In this document: piece after piece, positions 19,254-28,186 of the stretch
Layout of the letters: each line of letters opens with the position of its first letter
Position numbering within the stretch: the first letter of the stretch is position 1
Source of the DNA: Novimethylophilus kurashikiensis
GTDB lineage: Bacteria > Pseudomonadota > Gammaproteobacteria > Burkholderiales > Methylophilaceae
NCBI RefSeq assembly: GCF_003112435.1
Contig: NZ_BDOQ01000004.1
Coordinates: 29,136 to 93,135, forward strand
Reading direction: 5' to 3'
DNA length: 64,000 nt
Notes under the pieces: generated by a model
What the model was told of the DNA's origin: nothing
What the model saw: only the letters and a program-made list of their open reading frames with translations
Database searches by the model: none
Position numbers and translations under genes: made by a program

Positions 19254-21518
19254 ATGCAACAGACCTTCCAGACCGCTTTGCACTATCACCAGTCCGGCCA
19301 GCTGGCGCAGGCCGAGGCGCTTTATCGCAAAATTCTGCTCACCCAGCCCGGCAACGCATCGGTGTTGCATTTGCTGGGGCTCGTAGCTTATCAGCGCGGC
19401 GATTACGCTACGGCCGTGGCCGAGATCGGCGAAGCCATCGCTGCCGATCCGCGTCAATCCGACTATCACAGCAACCTGGGGTTGGCCCTGCGAGCAGCGG
19501 GGCAGCCGGAAAAGGCTGTGGAAGCATATCGTCGAGCTTTGCAGCTAGCGCCGCGCGATGCCGACATCCACAACAACCTCGGCAGCGCCTTGCATGCCTT
19601 AGGCAAGCTCGACGAAGCCGTCGCCAGCTATCGACAAGCGCTTCGCCTGCAACCCAATAACGGTGCGGTGCAATACAACCTCGGCAATGCCTTGTTCGAC
19701 CAGGGCGATTTTACGCAGGCCGCGCAATGCTTTGCCGAATCCCGCCGGGCCATGCCGCAGGACCCCGATACGCATAACAATCTGGGCAATGCGCTACGAG
19801 AATTGGGGCGGTATGAAGAGGCCGCAGGGTGCTATCGCGAAGCATTGCGGTTGCAGCCGGATTATCCGCAAGCCGCACGCCATCTCGGTTGGCTGATGCA
19901 GGAGCTAGGTCGTCACGCCGAAGCCGTGGAGTGGTATCGGCTGGCGCTGCGGCAGAATCCAGAAGCCGGTACGCATTACAACCTCGCCAATGCGCTGCGC
20001 GAAGTCGGGTGCTACGAAGAAGCCGTGCAAAGCTATCAGGAAGCCCTGAAGCTCGATCCCAATGATGCCGACACCCACAACAATCTAGGCAACGCCTTGC
20101 GCGAACTGGGGCGTTTGGAAGAAGCCATAGCCTGTTATCGGAAAGCCCTGGAAATCGCGCCGGGTATGCATCACGCCAAGGCTCACCTGCTGCATCAATG
20201 CCAGCATGCCTACGATTGGCGCGATCTGGAAAACTTGTCGCAAGACGTCCGAGCGCTGGTGCGCGACGAGCCTGAGGCCCAGATTCCGCCGTTCGCGATG
20301 CTGGCGGTGCAAGGTGCGACGGAGGCCGAACAGCGGCGCTGTGCGGAACAGTGGTCGAAAACGCAGTACGGAAAATATGCTGAAGCAGCAGCCAAGCTGG
20401 GTTTCAAGTTTAAACGCGCGCCGAAAAACAAGCTGCGTATCGGTTATCTCTCGGCTGATTTCCACGAGCACGCCACGGCGTACCTCATGGCCGAGGTGTT
20501 CGAGCTGCACGACCGCGAGCGGTTCGAAACGGTGGCTTACTCCTACGGGCCGGACGACAAAAGCTCGATGCGGGCGCGGCTTCAGCAGGCGTTCGACCGG
20601 TTTGTCGATATCCGTCCTTTGACCACTGAAGATGCCGCCAAGCGTATTCATGCCGACGGTATCGATGTGCTAGTAGACCTCAAGGGCTATACCGCGCACA
20701 CCCGTTCGCAAATCCTCGCGTTACGGCCCGCCCCCATTCAGGTCAACTATCTCGGCTATCCCGGCACCATGGGGGCGCCGTTCGTCGATGTTTTGATCGG
20801 CGATGCTGTCGTCACGCCGCCCGATCATGCCGCGCATTACAGCGAAAAGCTGGCGTTGCTGCCGCACGCTTATCAGCCTAATGACCGTAAGCGGCCTATT
20901 GCCGAGAAGCCGATGCGTGCCGAGTGCGGCTTGCCGGACGGCGCTTTCGTCTTCTGCGGATTCAACCAGAGCTTCAAGATCCTGCCGGAAGTGTTCGGTG
21001 TCTGGATGAGGTTGCTGCGCGAGACGCCGAATAGCGTGCTGTGGTTGCTGCAGAGTAACCCCCTGGCCGAACGCAATCTGAAAGCCGAAGCACAAGCCAG
21101 AGAAGTCGACCCCGAGCGCCTGATCTTCGCGCCCCGGTTGCCGCTGTCCCAGCATCTGGCGCGCCAGCAATGGGCCGATTTGTTGCTCGATACGCTACCC
21201 TACAACGCCCATACCACGGCCAGCGATGCCTTGTGGACCGGCGTGCCTGTGGTGACTTGCCAAGGGAATACGTTCGCCGGGCGAGTCGCAGCGAGTTTGC
21301 TGCATGCCGTGGGATTACCCGAGCTGGTGACGACTTCCATGGAAGACTACGCTGCGCTTGCATTGAAACTGGCGCGCGAACCGGACGAGTTGAAGCGCGT
21401 GAAGGATAAATTACTGGCTGTGCGTGAAACCGCGCCGTTGTTCGATGCCGCCCAATTCACGCGCGATATCGAATCGCTCTACGGCGAAATGTGGGAAGGC
21501 TGGCTCAAGCAGACTTGA
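19254..21518 (+). CDS. TPR-repeat O-GlcNAc transferase-like glycosyltransferase (GT41)
   Basis: 754 residues. Residues about 5-310 form nine tetratricopeptide repeats with the typical NNLGxAL...A...YRxAL...P spacing. Residues about 385-745 match the catalytic half of eukaryotic-type O-GlcNAc transferase/SPINDLY: KLRIGYLSADFHEHATAYL, VDLKGYTAHTRSQI, QVNYLGYPGTMG, FCGFNQSFKILPEVF, LLLDTLPYNAHTTASDALW and GVPVVTCQGNTFAGRVAAS. Such bacterial proteins are thought to glycosylate protein substrates on Ser/Thr, but the acceptor here is unknown. The start at 19254 gives a complete first TPR helix. The end overlaps the convergent GNAT-like gene by 14 bp. Confidence 0.88.
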   Translation: MQQTFQTALHYHQSGQLAQAEALYRKILLTQPGNASVLHLLGLVAYQRGDYATAVAEIGEAIAADPRQSDYHSNLGLALRAAGQPEKAVEAYRRALQLAPRDADIHNNLGSALHALGKLDEAVASYRQALRLQPNNGAVQYNLGNALFDQGDFTQAAQCFAESRRAMPQDPDTHNNLGNALRELGRYEEAAGCYREALRLQPDYPQAARHLGWLMQELGRHAEAVEWYRLALRQNPEAGTHYNLANALREVGCYEEAVQSYQEALKLDPNDADTHNNLGNALRELGRLEEAIACYRKALEIAPGMHHAKAHLLHQCQHAYDWRDLENLSQDVRALVRDEPEAQIPPFAMLAVQGATEAEQRRCAEQWSKTQYGKYAEAAAKLGFKFKRAPKNKLRIGYLSADFHEHATAYLMAEVFELHDRERFETVAYSYGPDDKSSMRARLQQAFDRFVDIRPLTTEDAAKRIHADGIDVLVDLKGYTAHTRSQILALRPAPIQVNYLGYPGTMGAPFVDVLIGDAVVTPPDHAAHYSEKLALLPHAYQPNDRKRPIAEKPMRAECGLPDGAFVFCGFNQSFKILPEVFGVWMRLLRETPNSVLWLLQSNPLAERNLKAEAQAREVDPERLIFAPRLPLSQHLARQQWADLLLDTLPYNAHTTASDALWTGVPVVTCQGNTFAGRVAASLLHAVGLPELVTTSMEDYAALALKLAREPDELKRVKDKLLAVRETAPLFDAAQFTRDIESLYGEMWEGWLKQT

Positions 21519-22638
21519 AAGGCGCGTGCTCCGCCATTTCATCCTGATAAGCGGAAATGACGTGCTGCTCGCGAGTCAGATACTCCCCAATCGCCTGACG
21601 CATCCGGCAATCTCTCACCCAAAACGCCGACCAGGTATCGACCGGCATGAAGCCCCGGCTTAGCTTGTGCTGGCCCTGGGCGCCGGGTTCGAAGCGCTGC
21701 AAGCCGTGGCGGATGCAGTAATCGATGCCGCGGTAGAGGCATAGCTCGAAGTGCAGGCTGTGATAGTCGACATCTGCGCCCCAATGACGGCCGTATAGCG
21801 TTTGGTCGTCGCGGTAACAGATTGCGGTCGCCACATGGCGCTCCCCCTCGTACGCCAGGAACAGCACCATGCGATGGCCTAAAGCGGGGCCAACCTCGGC
21901 AAAGAAATCGCGGCTGAATGCAGGGTGGTTGCCGTATTGGTGAAAGGTGCTCAAGTAATGGCGGTGAATCGATGCCCATAATTGGGGAGGAATTTCATCC
22001 CCGTGGAGTTCTTGGATGCTGAGGCCGCTTTCTTCCACCCGACGGCGTTCGCGTTTGGCCTTCTTTCGCTTGTCGGCGGAAAAGGTGGCGAGAAAATCCT
22101 CGAAATCGCGGTATTCTCGATTGTGCCAATGAAATTGATAGCCACGCCGCAACAGCAAGCCCTCAGCCTTTAACGCATGCAATTCTTCTTCCCGCAAAAA
22201 CAAGGCTTGCCAACAGGAGGCATCGAGTTCCTGTGTCAATTCCAATGCGGATTCCAACAAGACATCGCGTACTTTTGCGTGATCGGCGTCTGGGGCGATG
22301 AGAAAGCGAGGCCCGCTGGTGGGCGTGTAGGGGTGGCCGCTGACGAGCTTGGGGTAATACGGGAGCCCCATGCGTTCGAACGCCGACGACCACGACCAAT
22401 CGTGAGAGAAATCGCCGAAGGAATGGGTGCGGGCGAAGAGGGGCAGGGCACCTAGAAGTCTATCGTCGTGTTTGAGAATCAGGTGGTGCGGATACCAGCC
22501 CATCTGGGCGGTGGTTGCGCCGTGCCCTTCGGCGGCGAGCAAAAAGGCATGACTGTTGAAGGGATTGCCGTCGTGGTTGAGGCGGTCCCAATCCGATGCA
22601 GAAACTTCCGCGATGGAATCGATAACGAGAAGATTCAT
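21505..22638 (-). CDS. COG3146/DUF482 acyltransferase-like (GNAT fold) protein
   Basis: 377 residues. The sequence NPFNSHAFLLAAEGHG near the N-terminus, the KRKKAKRERRRV basic helix (about residue 190), GRHWGADVDYHSLHFELCLY and FEPGAQGQHKLSRGF near the C-terminus are the blocks I associate with the DUF482 family, which is related to FemAB/GNAT peptidyl- and acyltransferases. The real substrate is not known. It is a single-gene unit, convergent with the O-GlcNAc-transferase-like gene; pqqA and its terminator lie immediately upstream on the same strand. Confidence 0.8.
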   Translation of the reverse strand: MNLLVIDSIAEVSASDWDRLNHDGNPFNSHAFLLAAEGHGATTAQMGWYPHHLILKHDDRLLGALPLFARTHSFGDFSHDWSWSSAFERMGLPYYPKLVSGHPYTPTSGPRFLIAPDADHAKVRDVLLESALELTQELDASCWQALFLREEELHALKAEGLLLRRGYQFHWHNREYRDFEDFLATFSADKRKKAKRERRRVEESGLSIQELHGDEIPPQLWASIHRHYLSTFHQYGNHPAFSRDFFAEVGPALGHRMVLFLAYEGERHVATAICYRDDQTLYGRHWGADVDYHSLHFELCLYRGIDYCIRHGLQRFEPGAQGQHKLSRGFMPVDTWSAFWVRDCRMRQAIGEYLTREQHVISAYQDEMAEHAPFKSA

Positions 22639-22714
22639 GTGACGGCCTTGCGTCGTTTACAGCGATAGTAGGGCCGCGCTGTCGGATTTGTCGAGAAGGA
22701 GTGAATGGAGGGCT

Positions 22715-22748
22715 AAAAATAAAAACGGGAGCGCTGGGCTCCCGTTTT
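22715..22748 (-). terminator. Intrinsic terminator of pqqA
   Basis: On the minus strand a 7-bp stem CGGGAGC/GCTCCCG (22744-22738 and 22732-22726) with a 5-nt loop is followed by TTTTTATTTTT (22725-22715). It lies 20 bp after the pqqA stop, isolating pqqA from the downstream gene. Confidence 0.88.
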
Positions 22749-22767
22749 CGCTTACGTTAATTTCGAA

Positions 22768-22839
22768 TTAACGATTGCAAACGTACATCGTTACTTCAAA
22801 ACCAAAACGCATTTCGGTAACTTGGGGCTTGGTCCACAT
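22768..22839 (-). CDS. pqqA: PqqA, precursor peptide of pyrroloquinoline quinone
   Basis: A 23-codon gene encoding MWTKPQVTEMRFGFE followed by VTMYVCNR. It keeps the conserved Glu15 and Tyr19 (E-x3-Y) whose side chains are cross-linked by PqqE and become PQQ, and the MWTKP start and NR end typical of the family. An AAGGAG ribosome site lies 7 bp before the ATG, and an intrinsic terminator follows the stop. No pqqB, C, D or E is in the window, so this is a stand-alone precursor gene; methylotrophs are known to carry extra solitary pqqA copies. The amino-acid match is strong despite the small size. Confidence 0.93.
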   Translation of the reverse strand: MWTKPQVTEMRFGFEVTMYVCNR

Positions 22840-23004
22840 GGTCAATCTCCTTAAAGTTAAGTTTTGAATTTAATCACTCAGAAGCGTTCATGGAGGTTTA
22901 CGCTATCCGAATCGTTGGATACAACTATACCCAATCGGTTCGACGGATGAGCTACTCAACGCCATTAATTGCGCCTAATGAAAATCATTAGATTGAGGCG
23001 ACGT

Positions 23005-23310
23005 TCAATCGCCACTGCTGTCGCTATCGCCTGAATCGCCGCTATCAGTACTCCCATCCCAACTGCCGGAAGCGCCTCCGCCGCCGAAAGTACCGCCCTT
23101 GCCACTGAATTCGGACGCGTTCTCTAGCGTGGGAGCAGTGTAATCATCGAATGGGACGGACGAGATTGCCTCGCTAGTCCGGTTGACGGGGTTGCGTCTT
23201 AGTCGAAGAAATACCCAGACGAATCCGGCAAAGATAATACCGAGTAGGGGATGTCCCAGCAGCCCGAGAATCAGGCCGACAGCGAGCGCTGGAACAATAT
23301 CCCGGATCAA
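23005..23310 (-). CDS. Small membrane protein with Gly/Ser-rich tail
   Basis: 101 residues. Residues about 5-36 form one or two hydrophobic segments (VPALAVGLILGLLGHPLLG...FVWVFLRL) followed by basic residues. The tail GTFGGGGASGSW and a run of Asp/Ser/Gly resemble the C-terminal tail of TPM-domain membrane proteins (YgcG type), yet the TPM domain itself is absent. The start is TTG at 23310, overlapping the cheZ stop codon (TTGA), and no in-frame ATG exists nearby, so translation is probably coupled to cheZ. Function unknown. Confidence 0.6.
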   Translation of the reverse strand: MIRDIVPALAVGLILGLLGHPLLGIIFAGFVWVFLRLRRNPVNRTSEAISSVPFDDYTAPTLENASEFSGKGGTFGGGGASGSWDGSTDSGDSGDSDSSGD

Positions 23311-23915
23311 AGCCCGAGCGAGGCTAGCAAATCGTCGACCTCATCCTGGCCGTTGACGCTGTCTTCTGCCTTGAGGTTAGGCCCGGCCGTCAGGCCTTCC
23401 TTGCTGATGAGGGAGTCTTTCGCGTCGGGCGCGTACTCCTTGAGGATATCGAGCAGGATATGTTCGATTTCTACCGCGGCACCCACCACCTTGTTCACCA
23501 TCTGGCCTGCCACGTCGCGGAATTCCTGCGCTTCCATGATCTGCATCAGGTTGTGGTGTACGCGCTCGGTATTGGAAGCAATTTCCCCGAAAGCGGAGAC
23601 GGCTTCGGCAATCAGATCTTGTTGTTCTGCGAAATTGGCTGCTGACAAGCGCATTGCCAAATCGCTACAGGCGTTGCGGCTATTGTCGGTGAGCGGGAGA
23701 GAGGCTTCCACGGCGCTGATGGTCTTTTCGGACGCCTCGTGCATGGCCTTGTCGATAAAACAAAGCCGATCGCGCGCATCCGGCATGGTTGCGGCGGATT
23801 GTTGCAGGGTGCGTGTGTGGCCGAGCTCCTTGAGCAGCTTGTGCAGCCGCGCCGTGGCTCGCCCGATGCGCTCGACGCGTGGATCGATGATCTTGGATTT
23901 TTCTATGGAAGTCAT
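23307..23915 (-). CDS. cheZ: Chemotaxis protein CheZ (CheY-P phosphatase)
   Basis: 202 residues, almost entirely helical. The catalytic block MEAQEFRDVAGQMV carries Asp134 and Gln138, equivalent in spacing to Asp143/Gln147 of E. coli CheZ, which orient water to hydrolyse CheY-phosphate. The C-terminal DEVDDLLASLGL matches the CheY-binding tail peptide. ATG at 23915 is preferred to the upstream frame extension. No other chemotaxis gene is in the window, which is unusual as cheZ commonly sits by cheY; ycgR at 846-1610 is the only other motility-related gene here. Confidence 0.93.
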   Translation of the reverse strand: MTSIEKSKIIDPRVERIGRATARLHKLLKELGHTRTLQQSAATMPDARDRLCFIDKAMHEASEKTISAVEASLPLTDNSRNACSDLAMRLSAANFAEQQDLIAEAVSAFGEIASNTERVHHNLMQIMEAQEFRDVAGQMVNKVVGAAVEIEHILLDILKEYAPDAKDSLISKEGLTAGPNLKAEDSVNGQDEVDDLLASLGL

Positions 23916-23973
23916 GCCCGGATTCCTAATCGTTTTTGTTGGAATCATAGCATGGGAGAAACCGCTGGGAAGA

Positions 23974-24047
23974 TGGAGCGGGTGATGGGAATCGAACCCA
24001 CGTATGCAGCTTGGGAAGCTGCCGTTCTACCATTGAACTACACCCGC
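23974..24047 (-). tRNA. tRNA-Gly (anticodon CCC)
   Basis: On the minus strand a 74-nt cloverleaf with encoded CCA: acceptor GCGGGTG/CACCCGC, D-arm TAGTTCAATGGTAGA, anticodon stem-loop GCAGC-TTCCCAA-GCTGC giving anticodon CCC, and T-arm GTGGG-TTCGATT-CCCAT. The sequence matches the glyU type that reads GGG codons. Confidence 0.95.
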
Positions 24048-24178
24048 GAAATACCGCGTGATTGGGGCAGTGGCCCCTCGGACCTTTGTCGCTTACAATA
24101 AGCGCTTGGGATTTTCTCCCGGTCCGGTGCTTTAGGACCCGCGAATTCTACTGCAATTTACTTGCTCAACCAAATCGA

Positions 24179-24397
24179 ATGATGCTCCTCCACATTAACG
24201 GAAACCAGCGTAGTTTCGACTCGCCTGAAAACGGCGCGGATTTTACCGTGGCTTTTCTGGTACAGAAGCTGGGGCTGGAAGGCAAGCGGCTGGCGATCGA
24301 GCGTAACGGCGAAATCGTGCCGCGCGGCGTGTTTGCCGAAACCCAATTGATTTCCGGTGACAAGCTGGAAATCGTCGGTGCTGTCGGCGGGGGCTGA
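24179..24397 (+). CDS. thiS: Sulfur carrier protein ThiS
   Basis: 72 residues, ubiquitin fold, ending VGAVGGG: the C-terminal Gly-Gly is adenylated by ThiF and converted to the thiocarboxylate that donates sulfur to the thiazole ring. Two adjacent ATG codons (24179 and 24182) could start it; neither has a clear ribosome site. It is 53 bp upstream of thiG. I looked for a TPP riboswitch in the 130 bp before it and saw no THI-box consensus. Confidence 0.93.
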   Translation: MMLLHINGNQRSFDSPENGADFTVAFLVQKLGLEGKRLAIERNGEIVPRGVFAETQLISGDKLEIVGAVGGG

Positions 24398-24450
24398 TGC
24401 CTGCTGCAATAGGCTCTATCCTGCGTTTAACTGAAAACAGGTTTTAAACC

Positions 24451-25233
24451 ATGCATACATTGACCATCGCCGGAAAGACTTACGGCTCGCGCCTTCTGGT
24501 GGGTACCGGCAAATACAAGGATTTTGCCCAGACCAAGGCGGCTATTGACGCTAGCGGCGCAGAAATCGTGACCGTGGCGATCCGTCGCACCAACATCGGC
24601 CAGAATGCCAACGAGCCCTCGCTGCTGGACGTACTGCCTCCCAGCGAATACACCTACCTGCCCAACACGGCAGGGTGCTATACCGCGGAAGATGCCGTGC
24701 GTACCTTGCGCCTTGCCCGCGAACTGCTCGACGGCCATAAGCTGGTGAAACTGGAAGTGCTGGGCGACCCGCATACGCTGTACCCCAACGTGATCGAAAC
24801 CATTTCCGCTGCCAAGACCTTGATCAAGGAAGGCTTCGACGTAATGGTGTACACCTCGGACGACCCCATCATCGCCAAGCAGCTGGAAGACATCGGCTGT
24901 TGTGCCGTGATGCCGTTGGCGTCGCTGATCGGTTCCGGCATGGGCATCCTCAACCCATGGAACCTGCAAATCATCATCGATACTCTCAATGTGCCGGTGC
25001 TGGTGGATGCAGGCGTGGGCACGGCCTCGGATGCGGCGATTGCCATGGAATTGGGTTGCGACGGTATTCTCATGAATACCGCGATTGCAGGTGCCCAAGA
25101 CCCGGTGTTGATGGCTTCTGCCATGAAGAAGGCGGTGCAGGCCGGGCGCGAGGCTTTCCTGGCCGGGCGCATGCCGAAGAAGCTATATTCGGCTTCGCCC
25201 AGCTCTCCTACCACTGGCCTCATTTCAAAATAG
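24451..25233 (+). CDS. thiG: Thiazole synthase
   Basis: 260 residues, a TIM barrel that forms the thiazole phosphate moiety of thiamine from DXP, dehydroglycine and ThiS-thiocarboxylate. The Schiff-base lysine lies in [16 protein letters not shown] (about residue 98), and the phosphate site in [17 protein letters not shown] and GILMNTAIA. It pairs with thiS upstream; thiO/thiH, which supply dehydroglycine, are not in the window. apaG follows after 7 bp. Confidence 0.97.
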   Translation: MHTLTIAGKTYGSRLLVGTGKYKDFAQTKAAIDASGAEIVTVAIRRTNIGQNANEPSLLDVLPPSEYTYLPNTAGCYTAEDAVRTLRLARELLDGHKLVKLEVLGDPHTLYPNVIETISAAKTLIKEGFDVMVYTSDDPIIAKQLEDIGCCAVMPLASLIGSGMGILNPWNLQIIIDTLNVPVLVDAGVGTASDAAIAMELGCDGILMNTAIAGAQDPVLMASAMKKAVQAGREAFLAGRMPKKLYSASPSSPTTGLISK

Positions 25234-25240
25234 GCACGCT

Positions 25241-25624
25241 ATGCCCTCACACAAGCGCTACGAATTTACGGTTTCGGTCGAAACAGCCTATGTACCGGAG
25301 CAATCGGACGAAACGCAGGATCGCTATGTGTTTTCCTACACCATCACGATTGCCAATACCGGGAACGTGCCGGCGCAATTGATCAGCCGCCACTGGCTGA
25401 TCACCGATGCCGTGGGTCATGTGCAGGAGGTGAGGGGGCTAGGCGTGATCGGCGCGCAGCCTTTACTGCAACCTGAGGAATCTTTCCAATACACCAGCGG
25501 CTGCGTGTTGGCGACGCCTGTCGGCACCATGCAAGGCACTTACCAAATTACGGCCGAGGACGGCACGCAGTTCGAAGCGCCGATCCCGGTATTTACCTTG
25601 GCGATTCCACGTACCCTTCATTGA
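25241..25624 (+). CDS. apaG: ApaG protein
   Basis: 127 residues, a single fibronectin-III-like ApaG domain. The pattern YVFSYTITIANTGNVPAQLI, SRHWLITDA and the loop GVIGAQPLLQPEESFQYTSG are family hallmarks; the GxGxxG-like turn is partly visible in EVRGLGVIGAQP. The precise role is unsettled: apaG mutants affect Co2+ resistance and dinucleoside tetraphosphate levels. It is placed between thiG and mltA with very short gaps. Confidence 0.93.
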   Translation: MPSHKRYEFTVSVETAYVPEQSDETQDRYVFSYTITIANTGNVPAQLISRHWLITDAVGHVQEVRGLGVIGAQPLLQPEESFQYTSGCVLATPVGTMQGTYQITAEDGTQFEAPIPVFTLAIPRTLH

Positions 25625-25626
25625 GC

Positions 25627-26898
25627 ATGAAAAAGACTGCCTGGCTGATCGCCCTGGCGCTGAGCGCCTGTGCCACCCAACCGGAAAAACCGTCCAAGAC
25701 TACGACGGCAGCCGTTGCAGCACCTCAAGCCGCCGCTTGTGCCTGCGTTCAAGAAGAAACGCCGCCGATCCAGATTCCCGACGTCGAACGGTACGTGCCA
25801 CCTCCCACTGAGCCGGGTGCCGTGGAGCCAGTCAAGGTCAAGGAATATCAGCTGCTCCGACCGGTCGAGTGGACCCAAGTTGAGGGCGTGGAGACCGATA
25901 ATCTCTCGGGGGCGTGGGGCGCTTGGTTGCAAGGGTGCCAGGCACTCAGGAAACAAGATGTTTGGAAGCAGGCCTGCGATGCGGCGCAGCAGATGGCAGC
26001 CCCGGGGAAGAGCGATATCCGTGCCTATCTCCAGCAATATTTCACGCCTTACCAGGTCACGAATCCCGATGGTACGACGACTGGGTTGATCACCGGTTAC
26101 TATGAGCCATTGCTGCGCGGCAGCCGCAAACGCACAGATTTATACCGCTATCCGCTGTATTCCAAACCCAAGGATCTCATTACTGTCGACTTGGGAAGCG
26201 AGTACCCGGAGCTTGCGCATCGTCGACTCCGGGGCAAACTGGAAGGCAACCGCGTCGCGCCTTACTACAGCCGAGGCGAGATCGAGATTACGGAATCCCC
26301 GTTATCTGGTTATGAGATGCTGTGGGTGGCCGACATCATCGACTTGTTTTTTCTCCAGATCCAAGGCTCCGGTGTGATCCAGCTCGAAAACGGCGAGCGC
26401 GTGCACGTCGGTTATGCCGACCAGAACGGGCAACCGTATCAATCTATCGGCAAGGTCTTGATCAATCGCGGCGAACTGACTGCGGACAAGGCATCGATGC
26501 TCGGTATCAAGAATTGGGCGCGCGCCAACATCGGCAAGCTGCGCGACTTGCTCAACAGCAATCCCAGCTATGTATTCTTCCGCGAATTGCCGTCAGGGTT
26601 GCCTGGTCCGCTAGGCGCGCTCGGTGTGCCTATCCTGGCCGAGCGGGCGCTAGCGGTTGATCCTCGCTATATCCCATTGGGTGCGCCGGTGTTTCTATCG
26701 ACCACGCAGCCCAACAGCAATCGTCCCATGCAGCGGTTGATGATGGCGCAAGATACCGGCGGTGCGATCAAGGGTGCTGTGCGGGCCGACTTTTTCTGGG
26801 GGGCCGGCAACGATGCCGGGCGGATGGCGGGGGCGATGAAGCAGCAAGGGAAAATGTGGGTGCTGCTGCCCAAGGAATTTTCCCTGAGCTCGAACTGA
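25627..26898 (+). CDS. mltA: Membrane-bound lytic murein transglycosylase A
   Basis: 423 residues. Signal MKKTAWLIALALSAC (lipobox LSAC) marks an outer-membrane lipoprotein. The MltA barrel carries LITGYYEPLLRGSR (about residue 155), FFLQIQGSGVIQLE (about 240) and the 3D domain MAQDTGGAIKGAVRADFFWG with its catalytic Asp (about 380). It cleaves glycan strands to 1,6-anhydromuropeptides, the substrate class that AnmK (60152-61228) later recycles. An upstream TTG at 25621 is possible, but the ATG at 25627 begins a standard signal peptide. apaG-mltA is a common betaproteobacterial pair. Confidence 0.95.
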   Translation: MKKTAWLIALALSACATQPEKPSKTTTAAVAAPQAAACACVQEETPPIQIPDVERYVPPPTEPGAVEPVKVKEYQLLRPVEWTQVEGVETDNLSGAWGAWLQGCQALRKQDVWKQACDAAQQMAAPGKSDIRAYLQQYFTPYQVTNPDGTTTGLITGYYEPLLRGSRKRTDLYRYPLYSKPKDLITVDLGSEYPELAHRRLRGKLEGNRVAPYYSRGEIEITESPLSGYEMLWVADIIDLFFLQIQGSGVIQLENGERVHVGYADQNGQPYQSIGKVLINRGELTADKASMLGIKNWARANIGKLRDLLNSNPSYVFFRELPSGLPGPLGALGVPILAERALAVDPRYIPLGAPVFLSTTQPNSNRPMQRLMMAQDTGGAIKGAVRADFFWGAGNDAGRMAGAMKQQGKMWVLLPKEFSLSSN

Positions 26899-26920
26899 TT
26901 GCAGGGTCAGCGTAACCCGA

Positions 26921-28186
26921 TCAATATCTCACGTAGAGCCGGTAGCCGGCCGGCTTGATACCTTCGGTGACAAGGTTGAGGCGAATCTGAATCTGCGCCC
27001 CGGCCGCAATGCCTTTTTCTGGCGACATTTCCTTTGGTAAATACTCTCGCGGCGTGAACGTGCGCCGCAGCACCGGTAAATCCCCGGTATCTGTCAACGT
27101 CAGTTCGAGCAGCGGCAGTGCCTGGGTGAATGTGGCCCTGTTGTCGAGCACGCTTCTCAAGATCAGCACCCCGTCATGCTCGGTATCGTCCTGCAAATCG
27201 GAATCCTCAATGCTGAGCAGTTCTGCCTGATGCGGTAGCTCGACCTTGCAGTGCAATGGCTGGCACAACTGTTCAAGCCAGGGCATTGATTGCGGATAGT
27301 GAGCAGCCAGCATGTTCCGCATGAAATAGATGCCTTGCGCCGCGAGGAGCAACAACAATAGCAGGGACACAAGCGCCAACATGGCCGTCACGATAGGGCG
27401 GCGGCGTTGTTGCACGGGGGCCATAAACGATGGAACCGGAGTCCCTGTTTCCGCGGTGGGGGCGGATGCTGCGGCAGGCGGCGTTGAATCTTGTTGCGGT
27501 TCCGGTTCTGTGGGTTTGCCCGGGGCGCTTGCTTCTACAACGTCAGATTCTTCCGGCCATGCCTCGAGTGACCGTAATTCGATTTCTTCGGTATCTGGGA
27601 CTAAGGTGGATGTCGCTGGGGAATCTTCCTCCACAACTACCATGGATTCGGATTCAATTTCGGGTTCGATTTCGAAGTCGAGGGCCGACGTGTCGATGGA
27701 TAAAGCCTGAATCTCGTGCTCTTCGTCGCTTTCCGCCTCGCGTTCTTCGGCGATACCAGATTCTTGCAGAGCAGGGAATTCAGTCTCGACGACCGCTGAC
27801 GTTGAGCTTACTTCTAATGAAGGTTCTAATTCAGGTTCGGATTCGGGCGATATAGCCAGATCCAGAGGTTCGAGCTCAAGTGCTTGCTCGGGCTGTATGT
27901 GGACTTCCGTCGAAGGTTCTTCCTCTGCAGGCATAGCCAGAGGCGGCTCGATGTTTTCTGAAGGCGATTCCACCGGTTGGCTGGTGGCGGTAGGGATATG
28001 AAGCAGCTCTTCAGCAGTTTCTTCAATAGCCAGGGGTGAAGTCGGAACTACTTCCTCCAGTTGTTTCAGGGCGCTGAAGATATGTTGGCATTTGCCGCAG
28101 CGGACGTCGCCGCGGTGTGCAGCTAGTTGTTCCGGCGTTACCCGGAACGACGTGCCGCAAGAAGGGCACGTGGTAATCAGGCTCAC
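26921..28186 (-). CDS. Zinc-ribbon and DUF3426 membrane protein
   Basis: 421 residues. The start is GTG at 28186 (GTGA overlap with the prmA stop) giving MSLITTCPSCGTSFRV, an MJ0042-type zinc ribbon whose second cysteine pair is CGKC at about residue 33. Residues about 55-240 are a Glu/Ser/Pro-rich disordered linker, followed by one membrane helix (about 262-285) and a C-terminal DUF3426 domain (VLDNRATFTQALPLLELTLTD). Downstream of prmA such proteins are frequent in betaproteobacteria, but the function is not known. The frame extends upstream of 28186, but those residues are antisense-like. Confidence 0.85.
   Translation of the reverse strand: MSLITTCPSCGTSFRVTPEQLAAHRGDVRCGKCQHIFSALKQLEEVVPTSPLAIEETAEELLHIPTATSQPVESPSENIEPPLAMPAEEEPSTEVHIQPEQALELEPLDLAISPESEPELEPSLEVSSTSAVVETEFPALQESGIAEEREAESDEEHEIQALSIDTSALDFEIEPEIESESMVVVEEDSPATSTLVPDTEEIELRSLEAWPEESDVVEASAPGKPTEPEPQQDSTPPAAASAPTAETGTPVPSFMAPVQQRRRPIVTAMLALVSLLLLLLLAAQGIYFMRNMLAAHYPQSMPWLEQLCQPLHCKVELPHQAELLSIEDSDLQDDTEHDGVLILRSVLDNRATFTQALPLLELTLTDTGDLPVLRRTFTPREYLPKEMSPEKGIAAGAQIQIRLNLVTEGIKPAGYRLYVRY

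Noticed and set aside
24048..24178. TPP riboswitch upstream of thiS-thiG
   Set aside because: No CTGAGA/THI-box core or its pairing partners; only two small hairpins are present.
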